Shown one piece after another: positions 1 through 5,475 of a stretch of DNA of 7,757 nt. This DNA comes from Clostridia bacterium. Its GTDB lineage: Bacteria; Bacillota; Clostridia; Christensenellales; Maliibacteriaceae. The stretch lies in the NCBI GenBank assembly GCA_017935825.1, contig JAGBGW010000127.1:1-7757 (forward strand), read 5' to 3'. The notes beneath the pieces were generated by a model. It was not told the origin of the DNA. It did not search any database and saw nothing but the letters and a program-made list of their open reading frames with translations. The position numbers and the translations under genes are program-made. Numbering within the stretch: the stretch's first letter is position 1; each line of letters begins with the position of its first letter.

Positions 1-403
1 CTGCATAATCCACATTGTAAAGACCCGGCTTCAGCGTCAGATCGCCGAACCAGACATACCAAGTGAGCATCTGGGAATACTCCGTCACCCCATCGATGGC
101 AAGGATCTCATCCAGCACCGCCTGATTCATGTAATCTTCGCCGATGTAGCGGTAGAGTGTGAACATGCCGTCCTTGCTGGGATAGCTTTCGTACAGGTGG
201 GGGTGGGTCAGCTGATTGATGCCCCATTTGACACAGAAGCTTTCTCCAAGAGATGCCGCCAAATCCTCCTGCGCCTGCATCGATGCGCGCCATGTGGGAA
301 ATACCACTGCCAGTGCGGACAAAAGCACCGTCAGGATCAGGATTAAAATCAGACTTCGTTTCCAGTTTCGGCTGACATACAGCCATGCACGGCGTAGTAT
401 CAT
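1..403 (-). CDS. Second copy of permease B (B'), FtsX/MacB-type ABC transporter permease, 3' part outside window
   Basis: This is the N-terminal 134 codons of an ABC exporter permease, cut by the left edge of the window. It starts at ATG 403 behind AGGAGG. It shows a basic N-terminus (MILRRAWLYVSRNWKR), one membrane helix at about residues 17-36 and the beginning of the extracytoplasmic domain. By my residue-by-residue comparison it matches permease B (592-2103) at 109 of 134 positions. The first 48 residues are identical, residues 1-106 differ at 10 sites and residues 107-134 at 15. The two genes align without gaps at a constant 1,700-nt offset, so this is a tandem paralogue. By family knowledge it should pair with an ABC ATPase to move or sense a hydrophobic or peptide substrate; the substrate is unknown. 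It has its own upstream promoter (534-562). The frame is intact as far as visible, but whether the rest is intact cannot be seen. Confidence 0.9.
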   Translation of the reverse strand, partial: MILRRAWLYVSRNWKRSLILILILTVLLSALAVVFPTWRASMQAQEDLAASLGESFCVKWGINQLTHPHLYESYPSKDGMFTLYRYIGEDYMNQAVLDEILAIDGVTEYSQMLTWYVWFGDLTLKPGLYNVDYA

Positions 404-469
404 ACGTCCTCCTGCAATTTTCCATAGGACAGGCGGAAGACCTGATCGACAGCATCTGCCACTGCGGCA
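400..469 (-). pseudogene. Orphan C-terminal fragment of the ABC ATPase, left by the duplication
   Basis: Read in the ATPase frame, this stretch gives a tail ending AVDQVFRLSYGKLQEDV and a TGA stop. It is clearly homologous to the end of the intact ATPase at 2100-2726 (AVDQVVRLSHGKLQEEV). The DNA match to 2100-2169 is gap-free and stops sharply near 469/2169. No Walker A, signature or Walker B motif is present, so it cannot be a working ATPase. As in the intact locus, its stop overlaps the permease start (ATGA) and its last codons contain the AGGAGG used by the permease. That probably explains why the tail was kept. The frame stays open upstream to about 530, and a TTG at 495 could start a 31-residue leader peptide; this is only a possibility. 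Confidence 0.85.
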
Positions 470-530
470 GCATAGTAAAATTTCTTCCGATTCAATTTTT
501 TCTGATCCGCAAAAGGATCGCTTTGTTGCC

Positions 531-566
531 CTCATTATAACAGTTTCAACGGCATGAAACAATGAG
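531..566. promoter_or_regulatory. Inverted repeats over the B' promoter, candidate operator
   Basis: A perfect inverted repeat GTTTCA-N6-TGAAAC (543-560) lies within the promoter between the -10 and -35 boxes, touching the -35. It is nested inside a second pair, CTCATT (531-536) and AATGAG (561-566), which is offset from the same centre by 6 nt. No T-tract follows in either direction, which argues against an intrinsic terminator. A repressor-binding site is the simplest reading, but it is inferred only from position and symmetry. Confidence 0.4.
534..562 (-). promoter_or_regulatory. Sigma-A-type promoter for permease copy B'
   Basis: On the minus strand TTGTTT (557-562) is followed after exactly 17 nt by a consensus TATAAT (534-539). 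Transcription would start near 527 and read through the ATPase-tail fragment into the B' gene at 403. The promoter lies downstream of the permease B stop codon (592), so B' can be transcribed independently of the A-ATPase-B operon. The -35 is only a partial match, while the -10 and spacing are ideal. Confidence 0.6.
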
Positions 567-591
567 AATCATGGTATACAATTTTCTTTCG

Positions 592-2103
592 TTATAACGA
601 CGATAATATCTGCCGTGGTTTTTTCTTTACAATGGACAGACAGCAGGAAAGTGTCACAAGCAACGTGGCAGCCGTGCCCGATACAAAGCACAAAAGCAGG
701 TCGCCTGCGCTTATCTCAACTGAAATCTCTTCGGGCGAAAAGTCTGCGATCTCGATGAAAGGATCGTAGGGATCATAGTTTTCACCCCAGATATTGGTCG
801 CCTGTTCGTACTGTTCATCGTTGATGCTGTCATCGTTTGAAGTAAGAGAATACAGATAATTACCCACCCCATCGGCTGCAGCCAGTGCAACAATGCTTGC
901 GCCGATAAACGCGATAGATACGATCAGCAGCATTTCCAGCATCAACTGACCCAATATCTTTTTTCGCCCTACGCCAAGGGACATCAAAATTGCAATTTCT
1001 TTTTTTCGGCCCTGAAACCAGATTTTCATCACAAAGCGCAGAATCAGCAGTACTGCCGCCACAAGGCTTGCACAAAGCACCGTCATCACACCACGCATGG
1101 CACGAAGGGGCTGGATGGAAGCCGTATAGGATGGGTTTGAAAAACCGATGTCAAAGACAGACATGTCCACAATGTCAATGGCACGTACCTGTTCCAAAAT
1201 ATCGGGCAACTTGGCAGGATCATCCACATAAAACAGGATTTCCGAGGAGATCATGTCTTCGGGCGTTGGTGTATTGAACTTTTCATCAATTCGCGCCTGA
1301 ATGTGTGCCATGGTCGTGACATCACAGAACATCTGGTTTTCTATAATACTCTCTTCCGTGCCGTGCATGACGGTGTCCACTGCGCCCAGCACATCAAAAA
1401 GTCCCACGATTTCAAGGCTATATTCATCCCAACGATCATCCACAGTGCCCACACCGTTCAACTGTAGCTGCAGCGTATAGCCCGTGATGGTATCGCCAAT
1501 GGAAAGACCATTCAATTCTGCCAATTCGCGGGAGATGACCACACAGTTCACATCATCCGCCTGCACATGCCGACCTTGGACAAGTTCAATGGAACCTCGG
1601 TCAAAGAACTCATGCTGCGCGGAATTGTTGGCGCTGCGCACGGTGGTCGTATTGCGTCCTGCCATATGCCAATGGTAGTCCGGGTCATCCTCAGGTGTAT
1701 CCAGATAATAGGTGTTGTACAGTCCCTCTTTCAGCGTCAGATCAGGAAAATACAGCCACCAATACTGGGTATAGGTATAATCCACCACACCGTCGATGGC
1801 AAGTATTGCATCCAGAACCTCCTGTGTCATATAATCTTCACCGATATAACGGTAGAGTGTAAGCCTGCCATCCTCGCTGGGATAGCTTTCATACAGATGG
1901 GGATGTGTCAGCTGGCTAATACCCCAGTTGACGCAAAAACTTTCGCCAAGGGAAGTTTCCAAATCCTCCTGCGCCTGCATCGATGCGCGCCATGTGGGAA
2001 ATACCACTGCCAGTGCGGACAGAAGTACGGTCAGGATCAATATTAAAATCAGACTTCGCTTCCAGTTTCGGCTGACGTACAGCCATGCACGACGTAAGAT
2101 CAT
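592..2103 (-). CDS. Permease B, FtsX/MacB-type ABC exporter permease (503 aa)
   Basis: An integral membrane subunit of a MacB/LolCE-like (type VII) ABC exporter. It has a basic N-terminus, one helix at about residues 17-36, and a large extracytoplasmic domain at about 37-335. The C-terminal helices lie at about 338-361, 386-410 and 467-490. After the second helix comes the typical cytoplasmic coupling segment GRKKEIAILMSLGVGRKKI (about 365-383), which in this family contacts the ATPase. The loop between helices 3 and 4 (411-465) is rich in Asp, Asn, Glu and Tyr. The chosen start, ATG 2103, overlaps the ATPase stop (ATGA) and has AGGAGG a few bases upstream; an in-frame extension to 2193 lies wholly inside the ATPase gene and is rejected. 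It is co-transcribed with the ATPase and permease A. Its paralogue follows at 403. The exported or sensed substrate cannot be told from the sequence. Confidence 0.92.
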   Translation of the reverse strand: MILRRAWLYVSRNWKRSLILILILTVLLSALAVVFPTWRASMQAQEDLETSLGESFCVNWGISQLTHPHLYESYPSEDGRLTLYRYIGEDYMTQEVLDAILAIDGVVDYTYTQYWWLYFPDLTLKEGLYNTYYLDTPEDDPDYHWHMAGRNTTTVRSANNSAQHEFFDRGSIELVQGRHVQADDVNCVVISRELAELNGLSIGDTITGYTLQLQLNGVGTVDDRWDEYSLEIVGLFDVLGAVDTVMHGTEESIIENQMFCDVTTMAHIQARIDEKFNTPTPEDMISSEILFYVDDPAKLPDILEQVRAIDIVDMSVFDIGFSNPSYTASIQPLRAMRGVMTVLCASLVAAVLLILRFVMKIWFQGRKKEIAILMSLGVGRKKILGQLMLEMLLIVSIAFIGASIVALAAADGVGNYLYSLTSNDDSINDEQYEQATNIWGENYDPYDPFIEIADFSPEEISVEISAGDLLLCFVSGTAATLLVTLSCCLSIVKKKPRQILSSL

Positions 2104-2726
2104 ACTTCCTCCTGCAATTTTCCGTGGGACAGGCGGACGACCTGATCGACTGCTTCTGCCACAGCGGCGGAGTGGGAGACGATGATGACACACTTATTGT
2201 TCTCATGCGCCACGTCGCAGAGCAGTTTGGTAATCTCGGCTGCAGTATCTTCATCCAGATTGCCCGTGGGTTCATCGGCAAGGATGACAGGCGCATCGGA
2301 TGCAAGAGCACGGGCGATGGCAACGCGCTGCTGCTGACCGCCTGACAGCTTCAGCACGGGGCGCTTTGCCTCATCTTCCGTCAGCCCCACCTGTAAAAGA
2401 TACGGCAGAGGGTCGATCTTTTCGGTCAGCGACACGTTTTCCGCCGCGGTCATATATTCGATGAGGTTATAGTTCTGGAAGATGAACGCCACGTTGTCCT
2501 TTCGGTGATTCTCGTCGCCGATTTGGGCAATATCCTTGCCGTCAAACAGCACCGCACCGCTTGTGGGCGCATCAAGCGCACCAAGCAGGGAAAGCAGCGT
2601 AGTTTTGCCGCAGCCCGAGGGACCAAAGATGGCATAGGTTTTTCCACGTTCAAAGGTCATGGAAATATCATCCAGCACGGGAGAATTTTTAATGTATTCA
2701 TACGACACATTTCGGACTTCGATCAT
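2100..2726 (-). CDS. ABC transporter ATP-binding protein, MacB/LolD family (208 aa)
   Basis: The cytoplasmic ATPase that should drive the adjacent permeases. All catalytic motifs are present: Walker A GPSGCGKT (35-42), Q-loop Gln84, signature LSGGQQQR (127-134), Walker B VILADEP with catalytic Glu152, D-loop GNLD (155-158) and switch His185. The order and wording match the LolD/MacB/FtsE group, which pairs with FtsX-type permeases. At 208 residues it is slightly short for the group; the segment between Q-loop and signature looks reduced. The start ATG 2726 has AAAGGAGG 8 nt upstream, and that site overlaps the permease A stop codon, so translation is probably coupled. The stop overlaps the permease B start. 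Its last roughly 22 codons are repeated at 400-469. Confidence 0.96.
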   Translation of the reverse strand: MIEVRNVSYEYIKNSPVLDDISMTFERGKTYAIFGPSGCGKTTLLSLLGALDAPTSGAVLFDGKDIAQIGDENHRKDNVAFIFQNYNLIEYMTAAENVSLTEKIDPLPYLLQVGLTEDEAKRPVLKLSGGQQQRVAIARALASDAPVILADEPTGNLDEDTAAEITKLLCDVAHENNKCVIIVSHSAAVAEAVDQVVRLSHGKLQEEV

Positions 2727-2734
2727 GGTGTTTT

Positions 2735-2742
2735 CCTCCTTT
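2735..2742 (-). promoter_or_regulatory. Ribosome binding site of the ABC ATPase
   Basis: AAAGGAGG sits 8 nt before ATG 2726 and overlaps the TAA stop of permease A (2741-2743). It rules out the longer in-frame extension that would reach 2834 inside permease A, and it suggests translational coupling between the two genes. Confidence 0.85.
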
Positions 2743-4117
2743 AGTTGACATCTGAAAGTATTTCTTTCGGTTTCATGCGGAACATGGGCACTGCGGACAG
2801 CGTGACGGAAATCGTGATAATGCCTGCGGTGCAAAGTACGATGGTGATGCAGGCAGCAAACGTCAGATGCACATCATCCTTTTGTACCACGTCCACCGCC
2901 GCATCCGCCGTGGGATTGAGCTTTTCCATCACGTCTGCCATGGGGTCATGGACTTCTTCCGCCTGACTTTGCGCCATGGTCTCCGCCACATCGAAGGCTT
3001 TTTCCGACAACATGCGGCTGCAGGGTACGGAAAGTGTCATCGCCACTACCATGGCAACAAGGGCGATGATGGCAGTTTCCAACAGGAACTGCTTCCAGAT
3101 GGAGACTTTGGAGATACCAAGGGACATCAGAATACCGATCTCATGACGGCGTTCCCGAATCCAGAGTGTGAGGACAAGCGCAAGCAGAATACCGCTCAAT
3201 GAGAACGTAATAATCACAAGCAGAAGACTTAATTTTTCCAGCATCTGCAAGGATGCGGCGGAATCCCGATAAGCTTTGTCATTGACGACAAGTTCAAAGT
3301 TTTCCCAATCGATACCGTCCATGTTTTGCATGGATCGTGCAATTTCGGGCAGACGTTCCGCATCGTTCAGCGTAAAGATCACGCCTTGCCGATAGAAGGG
3401 CTTCTCAACGCCGTGTTCCGCAAGCAAGACAGCATCGGCGGTCTGCATATCGGTGAAGATGAAGTTTTCCGCAATGTCCCGTTCGGGGGTCATGGGGGTG
3501 ATTTCCCAACCTTCGTGAATGGTGTAGATGCCCACGATTTCCAATGAATAAACTTCTTCGGGCATGGCTTCATCCTGCGTGATCACACTGTCTAAACAGG
3601 CTTCAAAGCGATCCCCCACGGTAAATCCGTTCAGGTTCGCAAACACATCGGACACCACAGCACAGTGTTCATCTGCCGATGTGATGTGCCGCCCTTCGAT
3701 CACCTCAAAGGAATTGTAGATGAAGTTTTCGTGCAGTGCGCTTTTGTCACAGCCCACAAAGCGGGGCACCTGTCCCTGCGGCTGGCCTGCGAAGCTGCCT
3801 GCAACAAGCTGCACATCGGGCGCGGACAGATAGTAGGTGCTGATACCGCTGTAATCCGCAACGCCGTCCAGCGCGGCTATCTGCGCTGCCAGTGCTTCGT
3901 CCAGCACCGATTCTTCCCGATCATTCGATGCAGAATAGGTCAAACGGACATAGCCGCCCAGAACTTCTTTCAAATTTTGACTTGCATCCATGCACACACC
4001 ATGCAGCATGATGCCCACCAAGGAAAGCAGCAGCATCACGCACATCATGGCACAAAGGGATGCGGTCTTTTTCCTTGTACGCGAAACATACGTCCATGCA
4101 CGTTTGAAAATGGACAC
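2741..4117 (-). CDS. Permease A, FtsX/MacB-type ABC exporter permease (458 aa)
   Basis: The first gene of the exporter operon. It has the four-helix layout of the family: helix 1 at about residues 19-41, an extracytoplasmic domain at about 42-292, then helices at about 296-320, 345-367 and 418-445. The cytoplasmic segment RERRHEIGILMSLGISKVSI (321-340) is the typical ATPase-coupling region, and the C-terminus ends in MKPKEIL, common in this family. It resembles permease B only in the N-terminal helix region, the coupling segment, and a short stretch with EGRH, VGD and SLEIVG in the external domain, so it is a distant paralogue. A heteromeric A/B transporter (as in LolC/LolE) is likely. The start is GTG 4117, chosen because AAAGGAGG lies 7 nt upstream; an ATG at 4174 has no such site. 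Confidence 0.92.
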   Translation of the reverse strand: MSIFKRAWTYVSRTRKKTASLCAMMCVMLLLSLVGIMLHGVCMDASQNLKEVLGGYVRLTYSASNDREESVLDEALAAQIAALDGVADYSGISTYYLSAPDVQLVAGSFAGQPQGQVPRFVGCDKSALHENFIYNSFEVIEGRHITSADEHCAVVSDVFANLNGFTVGDRFEACLDSVITQDEAMPEEVYSLEIVGIYTIHEGWEITPMTPERDIAENFIFTDMQTADAVLLAEHGVEKPFYRQGVIFTLNDAERLPEIARSMQNMDGIDWENFELVVNDKAYRDSAASLQMLEKLSLLLVIITFSLSGILLALVLTLWIRERRHEIGILMSLGISKVSIWKQFLLETAIIALVAMVVAMTLSVPCSRMLSEKAFDVAETMAQSQAEEVHDPMADVMEKLNPTADAAVDVVQKDDVHLTFAACITIVLCTAGIITISVTLSAVPMFRMKPKEILSDVN

Positions 4118-4124
4118 TACGTAC

Positions 4125-4132
4125 CCTCCTTT
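4125..4132 (-). promoter_or_regulatory. Ribosome binding site deciding the GTG start of permease A
   Basis: AAAGGAGG lies 7 nt before GTG 4117. From the GTG the protein begins SIFKRAWTYVSR after the initiator, which parallels MILRRAWLYVSR at the start of permease B. That similarity supports the GTG over the upstream ATG at 4174. Confidence 0.85.
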
Positions 4133-4161
4133 ATACGGCGAAATATTTATTAAGTTATAAA

Positions 4162-4171
4162 TTTGTACAAA
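4162..4171. promoter_or_regulatory. Perfect 10-bp palindrome in the exporter operon leader
   Basis: TTTGTACAAA is a perfect palindrome about 20 nt downstream of the predicted transcription start and about 45 nt before the permease A start codon. It sits in an AT-rich leader. The position fits a repressor site, but the motif is short and could arise by chance. Confidence 0.3.
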
Positions 4172-4193
4172 CAAGCTCTATTTTATTGAAAAT

Positions 4194-4221
4194 ATTATAG
4201 CACATGTCCATTGCAAGTCAA
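4194..4221 (-). promoter_or_regulatory. Strong sigma-A promoter of the exporter operon
   Basis: On the minus strand TTGACT (4216-4221) is followed after 16 nt by consensus TATAAT (4194-4199). The bases TGC directly before the -10 form an extended -10 element. Transcription should begin near 4187, giving a leader of about 70 nt before permease A at 4117. This is the only good promoter upstream of permease A, the ATPase and permease B. Confidence 0.75.
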
Positions 4222-4242
4222 GGTTTGCAGGAATGAAGCGGT

Positions 4243-4266
4243 TGTGATACACTATAATAAATCACA
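4243..4266. promoter_or_regulatory. Perfect inverted repeat TGTGAT-N12-ATCACA around a -10 box
   Basis: The two 6-bp arms match perfectly and flank a TATAAT at 4253-4258 on the plus strand. Such placement suits an operator that blocks RNA polymerase at the nucleotidyltransferase promoter. The arms resemble half sites of CRP-family regulators, but the 12-nt spacer does not fit the usual 6-nt spacing, so no regulator is assigned. Confidence 0.4.
4253..4258 (+). promoter_or_regulatory. Candidate -10 box for the nucleotidyltransferase gene
   Basis: A consensus TATAAT lies 40 nt before the ATG at 4299. No good -35 exists at 16-18 nt: TTGCAG (4225-4230) is 22 nt away and TTGTGA too close. The promoter is therefore weak or activator dependent, or the box is fortuitous. 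Confidence 0.4.
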
Positions 4267-4298
4267 TCGGTACAATAACTGCCTTGGAGGCGATTGAT

Positions 4299-5177
4299 AT
4301 GAAAAAAACTCTTTTGATCATGGCGGCGGGCATGGGGTCACGCTATGGCGGCGGCAAGCAGGTGGACGGCATGGGTCCAAACGGCGAGATCATTATGGAA
4401 TACTCCATTGCCGATGCAAAAAAACACGGGTTTGAACGTGTGGTGTTCATCATCGCACCGTCCATGGTGGAGTTTTTCCCCAGGATGATGGAAGAACGCG
4501 TCAGCGACATGGAACTGGCTTTTGCGGTGCAGGATTATTCGTCCCTGCCCGATTGGTTCCATGTGCCCGAAGGCAGAACCAAGCCCTACGGCACGGTGCA
4601 TGCGGTACTCTCTGCCAAGGATATTTTGGGGGATGGTCCCTTTGTGGTCATCAATGCCGACGACCTGTACGGCGAGCAGGCCTATGCGGACATCGTGGCT
4701 CCTCTGGAAGCCTGCGCAGGAAAGAAGGATACGGCATGCATGCTTGCCTACCCCATCGGCGCTACGCTGTCGGGGCATGGCGAGGTGACACGCGGTATTT
4801 GCCAGACGAAAGACGGCAAACTTGTGTCGGTGCAGGAAAAGTATTCTGTCATCCGCGATGCGGACGGTATCATCCGTTCCTACGCAGGGGACGAAGCAGA
4901 AGTTCTGGCAGAGGATGCACCTGCATCGATGAACATTTTCGGTTTCACGCCCGATGTGATGCAGTTGTTCCAAGATGAGTTTGAGGCATTTTTAAGGCAG
5001 GAACACGAAGAGCCTCTGAAGGCGGAGTACGTACTGCCCACCATGATCGACAAGCTTATCTGTGAAGGGAAACTGACGATGGAGGTCATCCCCACCAATT
5101 CCGAGTGGTACGGCGTGACCTACCGTGAGGATCGGCAGATCGTGGCGGATCTGCTCAAGGACAGACCGTTGAGATAA
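4299..5177 (+). CDS. GT-A fold sugar-phosphate-type nucleotidyltransferase (292 aa)
   Basis: A cytoplasmic enzyme of the NTP_transferase family, which joins a nucleoside monophosphate from an NTP to a phosphorylated sugar or similar acceptor, releasing pyrophosphate. Visible motifs are the N-terminal nucleotide-binding loop MAAGMGSRYGGGKQ (8-21), PYGTVHA (96-102), and the metal-binding NADDLYG (119-125). Later come GEVTRG (161-166), MNIFGF (211-216), EYVLP (243-247) and a C-terminal WYGVTYREDR (270-279). This set is typical of stand-alone nucleotidyltransferases of Clostridia whose acceptor is usually not known. The start ATG 4299 is chosen because TTGGAGG lies 8 nt upstream; a TTG at 4284 falls inside that site. 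It is divergent from the exporter operon and followed by a terminator, so it is probably expressed alone. The neighbours give no hint of its substrate. Confidence 0.92.
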   Translation: MKKTLLIMAAGMGSRYGGGKQVDGMGPNGEIIMEYSIADAKKHGFERVVFIIAPSMVEFFPRMMEERVSDMELAFAVQDYSSLPDWFHVPEGRTKPYGTVHAVLSAKDILGDGPFVVINADDLYGEQAYADIVAPLEACAGKKDTACMLAYPIGATLSGHGEVTRGICQTKDGKLVSVQEKYSVIRDADGIIRSYAGDEAEVLAEDAPASMNIFGFTPDVMQLFQDEFEAFLRQEHEEPLKAEYVLPTMIDKLICEGKLTMEVIPTNSEWYGVTYREDRQIVADLLKDRPLR

Positions 5178-5183
5178 AAATCA

Positions 5184-5215
5184 AGCCGCGTGCGATGCAT
5201 GCGGCTTTTTGTTTT
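5184..5215 (+). terminator. Intrinsic terminator of the nucleotidyltransferase gene
   Basis: AGCCGCGTGC (5184-5193) pairs with GCATGCGGCT (5197-5206) around a 3-nt loop: a 10-bp stem with one G-U pair. It is followed by TTTTTGTTTT on the plus strand. It starts 6 nt after the TAA at 5175-5177. Confidence 0.88.
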
Positions 5216-5248
5216 GTTCGGCGATAGTGGGAAATCATGCGTTCAGGG

Positions 5249-5407
5249 GCGGAGAGGGGCGAACATACGGTTTTGTTCTATCTGTCTGCCTGCACGTTTG
5301 CGGCAGGAGCAAGCCCCTGCCCTACGATGGCAGAGAGGGGCGAACATGCGGTTTTGTTCTTTCCAACTGCCTGCACGCAGGAGGGCTCAGCGGCCCTCCC
5401 CTACAAG
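5249..5407. repeat. Two tandem imperfect repeats with hairpins in a gene-free interval
   Basis: The segments 5249-5296 and 5330-5377 match at 42 of 48 positions at an 81-nt offset, sharing GGGGCGAACAT and CGGTTTTGTTCT. Each is followed by a GC-rich hairpin: 5302-5321 (9-bp stem with one mismatch, 2-nt loop) and 5380-5399 (perfect 7-bp stem, 6-nt loop). The segments after both hairpins resemble each other (CCCTGCCCTAC and CCCTCCCCTAC). This layout is like the mobile or REP-like intergenic repeats scattered through many gut Clostridia; that resemblance is from memory and untested. Reading frames crossing it encode only compositionally odd peptides with no ribosome binding site and are not called genes. 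Confidence 0.7.
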
Positions 5408-5440
5408 GTTTATTAATTGCCGCCCTTCATTGCAATGCAA

Positions 5441-5468
5441 AAACCCCACCGAATTTTCGGTGGGGTTT
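5441..5468 (-). terminator. Intrinsic terminator of the cdaR operon, possibly bidirectional
   Basis: The arms 5441-5453 and 5456-5468 are a perfect 13-bp inverted repeat with core CCCCACCGAA/TTCGGTGGGG. On the minus strand the GC-rich stem runs into TTTTTGC. It lies 7 nt past the stop codon of the 324-aa protein gene. The plus-strand tail is weaker, so it may also stop residual transcription from the left. Confidence 0.88.
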
Positions 5469-5475
5469 GATTTGT

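Noticed and set aside
504..519. GATCC-N6-GGATC hairpin as a terminator after permease B
   Set aside because: The stem is only 5 bp, and the A-run (minus strand) or mixed bases (plus strand) that follow do not form the T-tract needed for intrinsic termination.
2100..4117. An ftsE-ftsX cell division pair
   Set aside because: There are two large permeases with extracytoplasmic domains of about 250-300 residues, much longer than FtsX, and the order permease-ATPase-permease is that of an exporter.
4243..4266. A CRP/FNR-type binding site
   Set aside because: The half sites look similar, but the spacer is 12 nt instead of about 6, and no CRP-family gene is visible, so the regulator is left unnamed.
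4338..4973. A 211-codon minus-strand frame inside the nucleotidyltransferase gene
   Set aside because: It is antisense to a gene with clear catalytic motifs and is itself rich in His and Cys with no recognisable domain.
5249..5377. The two direct repeats as a minimal CRISPR array
   Set aside because: Only two units occur, they are imperfect, the hairpins differ between them, and no cas gene is in the window.
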